64,000 nucleotides of DNA from Kosakonia sacchari (GTDB taxonomy: Bacteria; Pseudomonadota; Gammaproteobacteria; Enterobacterales; Enterobacteriaceae). This document shows positions 48,409 to 57,853 of the stretch, piece by piece; the stretch's first letter is position 1, and each line of letters starts with the position of its first letter. The position numbers and the translations under genes were made by a program. A model generated the notes under the pieces. It worked only from the letters and a program-made list of their open reading frames with translations, was not told where the DNA came from and did no database searches. The DNA lies in assembly GCA_900109485.1 (NCBI GenBank), contig FOAY01000002.1, positions 144,392 to 208,391 on the forward strand, in the 5' to 3' direction.

Positions 48409-50120
48409 TAGCGTTTTTCCCGCAGCAGGAAATTCGGCCCACTCTGGCCGTAGAACTTGTTGATATCTGCGGCGCCGGACGCCTGTTTGCTTAGCAGGCT
48501 TCCGCTCTGTAACAGGTATTTCACTGGCTGCGTGGGGGAGACAAACAACTGCTGTCGTGCAAAGACTGTATCGACGCCTTCACTCTCCAGACGCGCCAGA
48601 CTCTGCTCAAGCGCATGCCGCAACGTTTGATAACCTGCTTCGCGATCGATCAGTGCGCCTGCGGTCAGACTTTCCAGTACCGCCGCCAGGCAGAGTTGCA
48701 GGGTGATGGTGATAAACATCTGTGCCAGCGCGGTTTCATCAGACACACAAATGCGCGGATCGCGCAGTGTGTCGAGGCGCTCTGCCAGTTGCGGGCAGGC
48801 GGTTTTGAAACGCTCAGGCAGAATGCGCGCCGCATCGTTGTCTTTCATCACCAGTGTCAGGGATTCATTTGGCGTAAGACTCAGCACGGCATTCTGCTGA
48901 TTGGATTCGAGGGCAATGCCGTAGCGTAACCACAGCGTCAGGTGAACATCCGCCATCAACTGGCAGTAATCACGCCACCAGTCCGCGACGTCTGGCATAC
49001 CGGGTTGTTCAAGCAGAGAAGCGAGATAATAGCGACCGTCCGGCAGTTTGCTGCCAAGCGACGCAACCGGTAACAGCGTTTCACCGGTGCGTGGTGCTGC
49101 GTAGCGCCGCAACAGAAAGGCCAACTGTTTATTCTCCGCAACATGGCCACAAAAACGCTCATCGACATGGCGATATTTGCCGCGTAGCAGGCGGTCCTGT
49201 TCACCCAGCATGGTCAGCACTTCAGCAAACCACTGGCCGTCATACAGTGTCGAGGGTTTGATCAGGCGGATGTTTTTCTGTCCCAGTGTGCGCATGCTGA
49301 GTGGCACTTTGAGATGTTGATCCGGGTAGTCCGCTAACTGCACAGTACGTACTGATAAGGTGGGGTAGACATCGAGCCAGGCATCAGGCGCGATGACCGT
49401 GCCCTCTGGAAGATCATGCAGTTGACTCAACGTAAGAGGATGCACAGGGAGCAATTCATGCCGGGCGAAGTGCTGTGGATCCAGACCTACCTGTGACGGC
49501 GATGGCCACCAGTCCGGTCTGGCTTGCGGTGCCGTAAGGGTCAATTGCTGGTGGGGTAAAGCCAGCCAGCGCAGACGAAACGGCTGACAAAACTCAGGCG
49601 CGTACTGGCGCAGGTCGGCTTCGCTAAAACCAAATTTAGCGCGCGCCGTAGGGTAGTAAGGATGATCAAGGAAGCTCGCCAGTTGATCGGCATGGCGCAG
49701 GCGCTCGCCCCAGTTCATCTCTTTCGGTGAACGTAACAGTGATGCGCGCTGTTGTGTAAACGCGATGGCACAGAGTTCGCCTTGTGCCACGGCACTGTCG
49801 GCTTCCTCTTTATAGGTAGCAAAGCGCTCTCGCGTTTCCGGTTGCTGATCCGGCATTAACGCCGCCAGCCAGTCAGCATAGCCAGACTGCGAGTGCCATC
49901 CTTGCGCGGTCTTAATCTGCCATTCAGGGGATACTGCCCGCCATGGCTGCATGTAATCACAGGCATCCACCTTCAGGCGCAATGTCTGACTGGCCGACTG
50001 CCAGGTAAGCCACTGGTGCTGAGAATCCTGTGTAATCTGCCCCTGGCTTATCAAACCACTGACGTTTTCGCGCAGGCAGGCGTTTATGATACGCAGCGTA
50101 ATGTAGTCATGCTGATTCAT
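48408..50120 (-). CDS. NIS siderophore synthetase (IucA/IucC family)
   Basis: This 570-residue second IucA/IucC-family synthetase has a variant nucleotide motif HPYYPTARAKFGF, then VHPLTLSQL, PTLSVRT and KVPLSMRTLGQKNIRLIKP. An FhuF-like C-terminal region holds LESNQQNAVLSL. The differing motifs suggest a different specificity class from the other synthetase. ATG 50120 shares one base with the stop of the ATP-grasp gene (TGATG), so translation is coupled. Confidence 0.86.
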   Translation of the reverse strand: MNQHDYITLRIINACLRENVSGLISQGQITQDSQHQWLTWQSASQTLRLKVDACDYMQPWRAVSPEWQIKTAQGWHSQSGYADWLAALMPDQQPETRERFATYKEEADSAVAQGELCAIAFTQQRASLLRSPKEMNWGERLRHADQLASFLDHPYYPTARAKFGFSEADLRQYAPEFCQPFRLRWLALPHQQLTLTAPQARPDWWPSPSQVGLDPQHFARHELLPVHPLTLSQLHDLPEGTVIAPDAWLDVYPTLSVRTVQLADYPDQHLKVPLSMRTLGQKNIRLIKPSTLYDGQWFAEVLTMLGEQDRLLRGKYRHVDERFCGHVAENKQLAFLLRRYAAPRTGETLLPVASLGSKLPDGRYYLASLLEQPGMPDVADWWRDYCQLMADVHLTLWLRYGIALESNQQNAVLSLTPNESLTLVMKDNDAARILPERFKTACPQLAERLDTLRDPRICVSDETALAQMFITITLQLCLAAVLESLTAGALIDREAGYQTLRHALEQSLARLESEGVDTVFARQQLFVSPTQPVKYLLQSGSLLSKQASGAADINKFYGQSGPNFLLREKR

Positions 50121-51286
50121 CAGACAATCTCCCACTTTAGCGCGGCGAGGGTGCGGTTCGTGAGCTGTTTTAGCTGCGAGTCATCGCTGGCTTCAAGGTA
50201 CAACACGCCGAGGTAATCTTTATTTGAGTGGGTTAGCTCGATGCGATCGCCAGTGGATTTGAGCGGGCGGTAGTGCAGGCCTGGAGCGCTGGGCGGTTGA
50301 GGCGCGGTCTGCAATGTGCCACTGCGATCGGCGACGAGATAATGGATCAGCGCTTCACCCTGTTCCGCTTTTACCGGCGGCAGCGGTTCGCCAAGATGCA
50401 GGCGCAGGATCGGCGTGAACCACCCCTGCGGTAGCAGGCGGTCCAGCAGAAATTCGCGGCCATCGCCAATACTGCGATAATTGATTTCAACTAATACGGG
50501 GCCATTATCGGTAACGATAAATTCGCTGTGGCACGCGCCAAACCCCACGCCAAACTCACGCAACTGTGCCAGCGCCTGCTGCTTCCAGCGTGTGCTATGT
50601 CCACCGGCCCAACGCGCACTCATCTCCACAAAGTGCGGTGGCGCGGAGAGTTCGACATCGAAACCGCCAATTGCCACCAGTTCATTGCCGTCGCCGAGGG
50701 TTTCCAGCGTGAATAGCGGCCCTTGCATGAACGCTTCAACCAGCAATGTCTGGCGGACGGGCAGGGAGTCAAGATAGTGCTGGCAATGCGTGAGATCCTC
50801 AATAAGCCGCACATCCATAGATGCCACACCCTGGCCTGGCTTGATCACCACGGGCCACGGCCAGTCAGCGGCGGGTGATGTATCAGGAAGGAGTTGCGAA
50901 GACCATACTGAAGGTTGCGCCAGTGCTTTCAGGCGCTGGCGCATGCGCCACTTCTCTTTCGCGGCGTAGCAAATTTGCCAGTTCTTGGCGGGCAGACCAA
51001 GTGCAGTGGCGGCAATAGCGGTTGCAGTTTGCAAGTGATCGCTATTGGAGAACAGCGCAGCAGGCGTGATACCCCATTCGGTGAGCGTGTCGAGGATCGA
51101 CAGTGGGTTAAATACTTCGCATTCGATCACCGTAACGCTGTCATCCACCTTACTGTTATGCGCCATCGCGTGATCGGTAAGCAGGATCACCGAATAGCCC
51201 AGGCGTTGCGCTGCGGGAATAAAACCTTCTGTCACGGCCGCGTTAACAACGTGACTGATGATCACATAGGGCTTTTGGTTGAACAT
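50120..51286 (-). CDS. ATP-grasp ligase in siderophore operon
   Basis: This 388-residue ATP-grasp enzyme has the nucleotide strands WPVVIKPGQGVASMDVRL, LLVEAFMQGP and the metal site VLVEINYRSIGDG. ATP-grasp enzymes form amide or ester bonds through acyl phosphates. It is the second gene of the operon, 33 bp behind the aldolase. Staphyloferrin B and achromobactin operons as I recall them use a third NIS synthetase instead; here this enzyme may supply that ligation or a dipeptide-like building block. That role is inference. Confidence 0.8.
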   Translation of the reverse strand: MFNQKPYVIISHVVNAAVTEGFIPAAQRLGYSVILLTDHAMAHNSKVDDSVTVIECEVFNPLSILDTLTEWGITPAALFSNSDHLQTATAIAATALGLPAKNWQICYAAKEKWRMRQRLKALAQPSVWSSQLLPDTSPAADWPWPVVIKPGQGVASMDVRLIEDLTHCQHYLDSLPVRQTLLVEAFMQGPLFTLETLGDGNELVAIGGFDVELSAPPHFVEMSARWAGGHSTRWKQQALAQLREFGVGFGACHSEFIVTDNGPVLVEINYRSIGDGREFLLDRLLPQGWFTPILRLHLGEPLPPVKAEQGEALIHYLVADRSGTLQTAPQPPSAPGLHYRPLKSTGDRIELTHSNKDYLGVLYLEASDDSQLKQLTNRTLAALKWEIV

Positions 51287-51319
51287 GTGTATACCTGTTT
51301 GGGTGTTGAGTAGGAAAGG

Positions 51320-52087
51320 TTAAAGAGACTGCACGTCAGTAAGCCGTTGCTTTAGCGCCCGAAACAAAAATCCGCGATCTTCGCCGCACAGCCAACTGTC
51401 CACGCCCTGGCGTTGCCAGTATTGCTGCTGCTCTGCGGTACGGGGGTTGGCGCAAAAAGATTTCCCTGCGGCCGCACAGCGTGCAGCCAGTTGGCGAATA
51501 AGCGCTTCAACCTCAGGATGCGTCGGCCGCGGGCCAAGTTGCATGCTCATTGCCAGGTCAAGCGCACCTTCCATAACCATCGTGACCTGCGAGATAAGCA
51601 ATATGGCGTCAATAGCCTCAATGCCGGCCGGCGTTTCAATCATGGGTACCAGCCATAACTTCTCATTGGCCTGGCGGATATAATCCTCAAGGGACAAAGT
51701 ACCAAAGCCGGTTACGCTGCCGCCGGTGATACCTCGTGTTCCAATGGGGGGAAAGAACATCGCATTTTTCAGGGCGTTAACCTGTTCCACACTTTCAGCC
51801 CGCGATAGCACAATCCCGCCGGCTCCCATATCGAGCAGGCGTCCGGCGCGCGGAATATCGTCACAGGTGAGACGTATCAATGGGGTGCAGTGGTTGAGCT
51901 GCGCCAGTTGAATACAGTGGCTAAGAAGCGTTTCGTTATGGGGAAGATGTTCCAGATCGAGTATCACGAAGTCATACCCGGCAATGGCAATCATCTCAAC
52001 AAGAGTAGGGTGGGGAACGGAGTTCAGGATGCCAAATAGCCCATTGCTGGACCTGCGGCGTTCCGCTGGCAGTGCAAGCGAGATCAT
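51320..52087 (-). CDS. HpcH/HpaI aldolase-type citrate synthase, SbnG-like
   Basis: This 255-residue TIM-barrel protein of the HpcH/HpaI class II aldolase family has FVILDLEHLPHN, the glycine-rich MGAGGIVLSR, and the metal ligand region MIETPAG. In siderophore operons SbnG and AcsB are of this family, and SbnG makes citrate from oxaloacetate and acetyl-CoA. By context it should provide citrate for the two synthetases when the TCA cycle is limited. It is the first gene after a Fur-like box. Confidence 0.85.
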   Translation of the reverse strand: MISLALPAERRRSSNGLFGILNSVPHPTLVEMIAIAGYDFVILDLEHLPHNETLLSHCIQLAQLNHCTPLIRLTCDDIPRAGRLLDMGAGGIVLSRAESVEQVNALKNAMFFPPIGTRGITGGSVTGFGTLSLEDYIRQANEKLWLVPMIETPAGIEAIDAILLISQVTMVMEGALDLAMSMQLGPRPTHPEVEALIRQLAARCAAAGKSFCANPRTAEQQQYWQRQGVDSWLCGEDRGFLFRALKQRLTDVQSL

Positions 52088-52109
52088 ATAACTAGTCCAT
52101 GTTGGTAAT

Positions 52110-52128
52110 GCTTATCATTTACATTATC
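52110..52128. promoter_or_regulatory. Fur-like box before siderophore operon
   Basis: GCTTATCATTTACATTATC matches the 19-bp Fur consensus at 13 positions, with a perfect right half CATTATC. It is 23-41 bp upstream of the aldolase start, in the interval shared with the divergent binding-protein gene. Iron repression of the operon is expected. Confidence 0.65.
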
Positions 52129-52358
52129 ATTACTAATGAACTCGCGCTTTTCAAAAGATTTAAACAAGATTGTTAAATAAATTCACTAAGTGATAGTTGC
52201 CACATCGAAGTAGTCTGATTGCTATTGTGGATTAAGCTTATGATATATATCTACTATTTTGTAAGAGATTGTTTGCGGTTGCCATGTTGATGGCAGAAAA
52301 AATTAAAACCACTTATGTGTGGTTTAGTCAGCGGAAGCTCAGTAAGGAAATCACCAAA

Positions 52359-53477
52359 ATGAAAGGCCAGTGGCTTATTATGATATTTACCGCTTTAGTG
52401 TGGCCGTGGGCGGCACAGGCACAATCGGTTACGGTGACCGATCTTGCCGGTCGTCAGGTCACGCTTAACGCCCCCGCAACACGCATCATTCTCGCTGACA
52501 GCCGGATGTTGTTACCGATGAGCCTGCTGCATCCCGGCAATGCGCTCAAAGGGATTGTCGGATGGGATGATTCACTGCAAACCCGGGCACCGGATATGGG
52601 GCGTTATTTTACCCGGCATTATCCAGCGCTGCCTTCCATACCGGTATTTATTAACCCTTACCGTAGCAGCTTTAACGTTGAACAAGCCACGATGCTTAAA
52701 CCGGATCTGATTGTTTTCGATACGGGGATCCTGAAGAAGCTCGAAAGTGAAGGGACGCTGGCATTACTGGAGAAAAGCGGAATTCCGGTGGTGTTTATCG
52801 ATTTTCGCCAGCAACCCTTAACCCATACACCGATGAGTATGCGGCTATTGGGGGAGGTGACAGCCGAACAGCAGAATGCCGGGCGCTTCATTCAGCGTTG
52901 GAATCAATTATTGGATCGTACCCGGCAGCGTGTGGCAACAATCCCCAGCGAAGCGTGGCCTGGCGTTGTGTTTGAAAACCATGCCGGTATGACGGGCATG
53001 AACTGTTGTACCGTATTTGGTCGCGACAGTTTTGGTCAGTTCATTCCTGAAGCCGGTGGCCGTAATCTGATGGCGGACAAAGTCCCCCCTCAGGGAGCCG
53101 ATATTAGCGCTGAATTGTTGATTGCGGTGCGCCCCGACGTCTATTTAATGAGTGGCGCCGACTGGAGCCAGCGCGGGAGTTCTTCGCTGGCAGTGCCGCT
53201 GGGATATGACGCTAGCCGCGCCAGTACTTTACCTAAGCTGCAGAAACTGATGCAGCGAGAAGGGGTGAGTGTATTGCCCGTGGCGAAGGGCAAGCAGGTA
53301 ATGGCCATCTATCACCAATTCTACGACAGCCCTTTCAACGTAGTAGCACTGGAAGCCATGGCTAAACTTTTCCATCCTCAGCAGTTTGATGATGTCGATC
53401 CGCAGGCCGATTTAGCCGCGTTATACCGCGACTTTGTCGGCATTCCTTACAGCGGGTTGTTTTACGTCCAGCCTTAA
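52359..53477 (+). CDS. Periplasmic iron-siderophore binding protein
   Basis: This 372-residue protein has a signal peptide (WLIMIFTALVWPWAAQAQ, cut after AQA). A TroA/FecB-type periplasmic domain follows (VTVTDLAGRQVTLNAPATRIILAD, KPDLIVFD). It should carry the ferric siderophore to an inner-membrane transporter. ATG 52359 has AAGGAAA upstream; a longer frame from 52269 lacks such a site. It is divergent from the biosynthetic operon. No permease or ATPase gene accompanies it in the window. Confidence 0.87.
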   Translation: MKGQWLIMIFTALVWPWAAQAQSVTVTDLAGRQVTLNAPATRIILADSRMLLPMSLLHPGNALKGIVGWDDSLQTRAPDMGRYFTRHYPALPSIPVFINPYRSSFNVEQATMLKPDLIVFDTGILKKLESEGTLALLEKSGIPVVFIDFRQQPLTHTPMSMRLLGEVTAEQQNAGRFIQRWNQLLDRTRQRVATIPSEAWPGVVFENHAGMTGMNCCTVFGRDSFGQFIPEAGGRNLMADKVPPQGADISAELLIAVRPDVYLMSGADWSQRGSSSLAVPLGYDASRASTLPKLQKLMQREGVSVLPVAKGKQVMAIYHQFYDSPFNVVALEAMAKLFHPQQFDDVDPQADLAALYRDFVGIPYSGLFYVQP

Positions 53478-53480
53478 TGA

Positions 53481-53513
53481 AAGAAGCCCGTTCAACTGGA
53501 CGGGCTTCTTTTG
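53481..53513. terminator. Bidirectional intrinsic terminator
   Basis: AAGAAGCCCGT (53481-53491) and ACGGGCTTCTT (53500-53510) form a perfect 11-bp stem with T on the right and A on the left. It serves both the binding-protein gene and the convergent TonB receptor gene. Confidence 0.9.
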
Positions 53514-53517
53514 GCTA

Positions 53518-55584
53518 TCAGAACTTCAGGCTAACGCCCGCAGTGACTGAACGTCCCGGCGCTGGCTGACGTCCCCACGGGCTGGTATCAATACCGCGGA
53601 ACCAGTAGTCACGATTAAAGATATTGTTAATGCCGACATAGCCGTTCAGCACGGTACTGCCTGACTTAAACAGATCGCGGCTCACTTGAGCATTCCATAC
53701 CCAGTAAGACGGCATTTGACCAACGGAACCGGTGCTGTTCTCCGAAACGGTATTCGCTGCATCCGAATAGGATTTACTGAAGTAGTAGCCTGCCAGCGAG
53801 AAGGTGGTTTCACGCCAGTCATAGCTTCCATCCAGCGTTAGCTGAGTGCGCGAGGCATACGGCACTTCTTTACCACGGTTCACGCCGTTACGCTGTTCCG
53901 CCTGCAGGTAAGCATATCCTGCATGCAATTTGAGGCCTTCAATGGCTTTCGGGCTCCAGAACCCTTCCAGCTCAACGCCCTGATGGCGGGTGCGTCCAAT
54001 GTTGAGATAGCTATCGGATACACTGTCGTAGGAGATCTGATCTTTATAATCAATGCGATACAGACCGGCATGAAGGCTGACATTCTCGGTTGGTTTGTAA
54101 CGTACGCCACTCTCGTAGTTCCACGCCAGCTCAGAGCTGACGTCGCCGCCTTTCACGATTTGCGTAGCCTGTGCCGGACGCAGGCTTTTCTGCATGTCCG
54201 CATACAGGAACCACTGCGATGTAAGCTGGTAACCCACCGTCAGGCCGGGTAGCCACTGCGTGTCCGGCGTGGAGGTTTGCTGGCCCGTTTTTTTATCGGT
54301 GTATTTTTCGCTGATGTTCTCATAGCGCATACCCGGCGTAATGGTCAGCGTGTCATTGAACAGTTTGACGGCATTGCTGATATAACCTGCCCAGGCATTA
54401 TTATCAAAGTCCCAGTCACGTGTTACCGCTGTCACGCCTGTTGCCAGGGTACGCTGACGTACCTGATAATCGATTTTTTCACTGACAAAGCGTCCACCCA
54501 CAATCCATTGCTGGTTCACATTGTCGCCGTTGATATCCATGCTGATACGCGGTTCAGTTCCCCAGACTTTGAAATTTCGCGGCGAGTTTTGCACGATATC
54601 GGCAGGTAAGGCCGGGTTGAAGTTTTGCCCGGCGACTTTACTCATGCCGACATGGAAATCACGATCCGACTCATGACCAAAGAACATCCAGTTAAATTCT
54701 GCGTTATCAATAAAGCCCAGTGAACCGAGTTGCTGGTTATAGACTGCGCTATAGCGCTTGGTGTGACCGTCGTAATCATCCCAGGGACGGGTGCTTTGAC
54801 GGCGATCGCGATTATAGTCTGCGGTCGAAAGGGCACCCGCCAGATCGGCGTGTGCATCGTAGTATTGGTAGGAGAGATTTAACGTGGTGTCTTCGTTGAT
54901 GTTCCACAGACCGCGTATGCGGAAGTTCTGAACTTTGCTGTCGCTATGCTCACGGAACGAGCTACCTTTCACCTGGTTAGCTTCGACCTGCAGCCCGAAG
55001 TCATCATTCAGCATGCCGCCGGTGCGCAGATAGGTATCCCAAAGATTGTGTCCCTTACCGTAAAACGTGGCGCGCTCGGCAATCTCATTTTCCCATTTCA
55101 GCGGAATGGGTTTACTGATCAGATTGATGACGCCGCCAACGTTATTCGGGCCATATTGTACTGCTGCACCACCGCGAACCACGTCAATGCGATCAATAGT
55201 CGAAAATGTTACAGGAAACAGCGACATTCCTTCCTGACCGTAAGGTGCCAGCACCAGCGGAATACCGTCCTCAAGGATTTGAGCGCGGCCGCTGCGGCTG
55301 TCGTACAAGCCACGGACCGCAATTTGCGGAAGTACGCCTGTACCGGTTTCATCCTGAATCTTGACCCCTGGCACACGCTGTAACGCATCATCCAGGGTGC
55401 GATTAGCCCCTTTTTCCAATTGATCGTTGCTGATAACGGTGCGGCTCCCGGCCCAGGTTTTCACTTCTTCTGCGCGTGAATCGCCAAGAATGTTCCCTGA
55501 CACCGTTATTGTTTGTTCTGCTGCATAACTGCATTTACCGGCCATGAGCAAGGCCACTGCTGCGGCAATTTTTGTGCGTCTCAT
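53518..55584 (-). CDS. TonB-dependent siderophore receptor, FecA-like
   Basis: This 688-residue outer-membrane receptor has a signal peptide (IAAAVALLMAGKCSYA), a TonB-box-like QTITVSG, a plug domain (DALQRVPGVKIQD, DVVRGGAAVQYGPNNVGGVINL) and a 22-strand barrel ending in GVSLKF. Segments such as DADRWQSTRPYD in FecA have close counterparts here (NRDRRQSTRPWD), pointing to the ferric-citrate receptor group. That suits a citrate-based siderophore. There is no N-terminal signalling domain, so it is not a FecR-type transducer. I chose ATG 55584; an upstream extension would cover the Fur box. Confidence 0.9.
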   Translation of the reverse strand: MRRTKIAAAVALLMAGKCSYAAEQTITVSGNILGDSRAEEVKTWAGSRTVISNDQLEKGANRTLDDALQRVPGVKIQDETGTGVLPQIAVRGLYDSRSGRAQILEDGIPLVLAPYGQEGMSLFPVTFSTIDRIDVVRGGAAVQYGPNNVGGVINLISKPIPLKWENEIAERATFYGKGHNLWDTYLRTGGMLNDDFGLQVEANQVKGSSFREHSDSKVQNFRIRGLWNINEDTTLNLSYQYYDAHADLAGALSTADYNRDRRQSTRPWDDYDGHTKRYSAVYNQQLGSLGFIDNAEFNWMFFGHESDRDFHVGMSKVAGQNFNPALPADIVQNSPRNFKVWGTEPRISMDINGDNVNQQWIVGGRFVSEKIDYQVRQRTLATGVTAVTRDWDFDNNAWAGYISNAVKLFNDTLTITPGMRYENISEKYTDKKTGQQTSTPDTQWLPGLTVGYQLTSQWFLYADMQKSLRPAQATQIVKGGDVSSELAWNYESGVRYKPTENVSLHAGLYRIDYKDQISYDSVSDSYLNIGRTRHQGVELEGFWSPKAIEGLKLHAGYAYLQAEQRNGVNRGKEVPYASRTQLTLDGSYDWRETTFSLAGYYFSKSYSDAANTVSENSTGSVGQMPSYWVWNAQVSRDLFKSGSTVLNGYVGINNIFNRDYWFRGIDTSPWGRQPAPGRSVTAGVSLKF

Positions 55585-55623
55585 CGTCAACCCTGAATAT
55601 TGGTAATTTATGGTAATGATTCT

Positions 55624-55642
55624 GATAAATATTATCATTATC
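55624..55642. promoter_or_regulatory. Fur box before TonB receptor
   Basis: GATAAATATTATCATTATC matches the 19-bp Fur consensus at 16 positions. It lies 40-58 bp upstream of the receptor start codon. Iron-repressed expression of the receptor is expected. Confidence 0.82.
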
Positions 55643-56001
55643 AAATAAAACTTAATATTCCTGAATTGAACGTAAACCTATGTCAAGACAATAATATTGG
55701 TGTTTTTTCGGCATAAAACCCGAGAAGGCCGGTACGAAGGAGTGTGGAAACCCAGAGAAGGCGCTGGCTGCAAGAGGGTGAAAGTCACAGGAATTGATGT
55801 CTGGCGTTAAAGTTCGAATTTTATGACGTTCATGTTTAATATTTTTGAATTAGTGGCTGTATCAACGTGGCGTTTATTATCACTGCTACGATAGAAGGGG
55901 TGAGCCATCCTGCTGTCGATAAGGTATTCCCATTTCCAGAAGTACAGGGTGCCAGGAATAGCGCGGTTATTTATGTTTATCGCTCACAACCTCCGGTGAG
56001 A
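55643..56001. other. Intergenic, no feature found
   Basis: About 360 bp between the receptor promoter and the LysR stop. No coding frame with family support, hairpin with T tract or repeat was found. Confidence 0.45.
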
Positions 56002-56895
56002 TCATGACTGCCTCTGTTTATTCCCGACGATGATTTCCTCCTCCAGCCAGGCAATAAAAAGAGCGACTTCCGGCTTTTTTTCTGCCAACGGAGATATCAC
56101 CAGCCAGTAGTGCCAGGGATAAGGCGCGGTGACCGCGGTGATTTGTACCAGCTCTCCCCGTGAGATAGCATCTTCAACCAGAGAACGACGCTCCAGAGCA
56201 ATGCCGGTTCCCCGTCGTACGGCTTCGATGACCAGGTTTGAATCGTTAATGCGTAACCCGGCAGGCAGGATCTCTTTCTCCAGCCCTGCATTGAGGCACC
56301 AGGATTTCCACGACTCCATCGAGAAAATAATGCTGCTCTTTGCTACCTCTTCTGGCGTACCAGGTAGCTTGCCATTGTTATAACCGGGCGCAGCGACAAC
56401 AATAAGCTCATCAGAAAAAAGAAAGCGGCTTTCCATTCCTTCCCAGTCACCCTGGCCCATACGAATCGCAATATCGATGCCTTCCTGTTGCAGGTTGGTC
56501 ACCGTCAGACTGGCCTGCAGACGTAATGAGATATGGGGATATTTCTCGCGGAATCGCGAAAGACGCGGCAATAACCAGTGACAGCCAAAAGAAGGCAGCG
56601 TCGCCAGCGTCAGTTCCATTGCTCGTGGTTTCACCTGCACCAGCCTGGTGGCATCCGAGATCCGGTTCAATGCTTCGCGTATTTGCAAAGCATAAAGCCT
56701 CCCTTCTTCATTAATCTGTACCCCGCGCCCGTGACGGATAAATAGCTTTACGCCTACCATGCCCTCCAGGGTTTTAATGTGTTGGCTAATAGCAGAATGC
56801 GTCATGTTCATCTCGTTCGCGGCCAATGTGACGCTGCCAAGGCGGGCAACAGCCTCGAAACTTCGCAGAGTGGCGATAGGTGGGTAATCCGACAT
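56002..56895 (-). CDS. LysR-family regulator, GcvA-like
   Basis: This 297-residue protein has an N-terminal winged HTH (TLRSFEAVARLGSVTLAANEMNMTHSAISQHIKTLE) and a LysR substrate domain (TLPSFGCHWLLPRLSRFREKYP). It is divergent from a glutathione transferase gene 300 bp away, which is probably its target. The inducer is unknown. Confidence 0.88.
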   Translation of the reverse strand: MSDYPPIATLRSFEAVARLGSVTLAANEMNMTHSAISQHIKTLEGMVGVKLFIRHGRGVQINEEGRLYALQIREALNRISDATRLVQVKPRAMELTLATLPSFGCHWLLPRLSRFREKYPHISLRLQASLTVTNLQQEGIDIAIRMGQGDWEGMESRFLFSDELIVVAAPGYNNGKLPGTPEEVAKSSIIFSMESWKSWCLNAGLEKEILPAGLRINDSNLVIEAVRRGTGIALERRSLVEDAISRGELVQITAVTAPYPWHYWLVISPLAEKKPEVALFIAWLEEEIIVGNKQRQS

Positions 56896-57196
56896 AGGGC
56901 ATTTTTCTTAACGTTGTTTAATACGTTAACGTTACTACCCTATAAACATTTTTTAAATCGGGATTTAATGACGGGGTAAAATAACTCATTAATTTAAAAT
57001 GGATTAATTTTCATTCTTATCTTTCCATCCTGCGAAAGTGGCATGACATGTTAGAAATACTAACACCAGAAGTAAGGAATCCATGATATTCGACCCTGCA
57101 GATTTACGCTAACGTGTGCCTGCCTGCTTTGCCGAATCACCTGATGCTGACAGGTAATCGATTAACGACAGTTGTGTAGCACGAACAGGAATAACG
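56896..57196. other. Divergent LysR/GST control region
   Basis: About 300 bp with no gene. It must hold the promoters for the LysR gene and the GST gene; I could not pick out a convincing LysR binding motif. Confidence 0.4.
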
Positions 57197-57802
57197 ATGA
57201 AACTCATTGGTATGATGGATTCGCCTTACGTAAGGCGTGTTGCGATCTCCCTGGAACTCTATGGCATCGAATTCAACAGTATGCCGCTATCGGTATTTAG
57301 CACATTCGAAGAGTTTTCACGCATTAACCCGGTAGTCAAAGCCCCGACGGTCATTCTGGAGAGCGGTTTGCAGTTAATGGACTCAACGCTCATTCTTGAT
57401 TATTTTGAGGCGCTGTCCGGAGCAAATCACAAACTTTTACCCGACAATGCTGACGCTCTGGCAAAAGATCTGCAGATTTTGGGCGTTATTCTCGCCGCCT
57501 GCGAAAAGGCGGTGCAAAATATTTATGAGCACAAACTCAGACCAGAAGAAAAACAACATCAGCCGTGGGTTGAGCGCATTACCCGGCAACTGCTCGCCGC
57601 ATGCCATGAATGGGATACTCTGCTTGAAGGCCGCGCTATAGCGCCTCGTCCTGACCAGGTCGCGGTTAGCAGTACGGTGGTTTGGTCATTTATTCAGTTC
57701 ATGATCCCAGGGGTAGTTGCGGCAGATAATTTTAAAAACATTCGGTCGCTTGCTGAATCATGTGAAGCGCTGCCAGCGTTTAAAAAATATCCCTTATCTT
57801 AA
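57197..57802 (+). CDS. Glutathione S-transferase family protein
   Basis: This 201-residue protein has the thioredoxin-fold GST N-terminal domain (MKLIGMMDSPYVRRVAISLELYGIEF, NPVVKAPTVILESG, LMDSTLILDYFE), including the glutathione-binding S-T pair. A helical C-terminal domain follows. The YVRRV opening gives a Ser/Tyr-type active site rather than a cysteine. It likely conjugates or isomerises a small electrophile. It is opposite a LysR gene. Confidence 0.88.
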   Translation: MKLIGMMDSPYVRRVAISLELYGIEFNSMPLSVFSTFEEFSRINPVVKAPTVILESGLQLMDSTLILDYFEALSGANHKLLPDNADALAKDLQILGVILAACEKAVQNIYEHKLRPEEKQHQPWVERITRQLLAACHEWDTLLEGRAIAPRPDQVAVSSTVVWSFIQFMIPGVVAADNFKNIRSLAESCEALPAFKKYPLS

Positions 57803-57853
57803 AAGCTTGCTAATGAGCGGCGGTGACTGTTACCCGATTTCCAGAAATGAACG

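Noticed and set aside
44341..53477. Aerobactin operon
   Set aside because: No IucB acetyltransferase or IucD lysine hydroxylase; the decarboxylase and SbnG-like gene point to a carboxylate-type siderophore.
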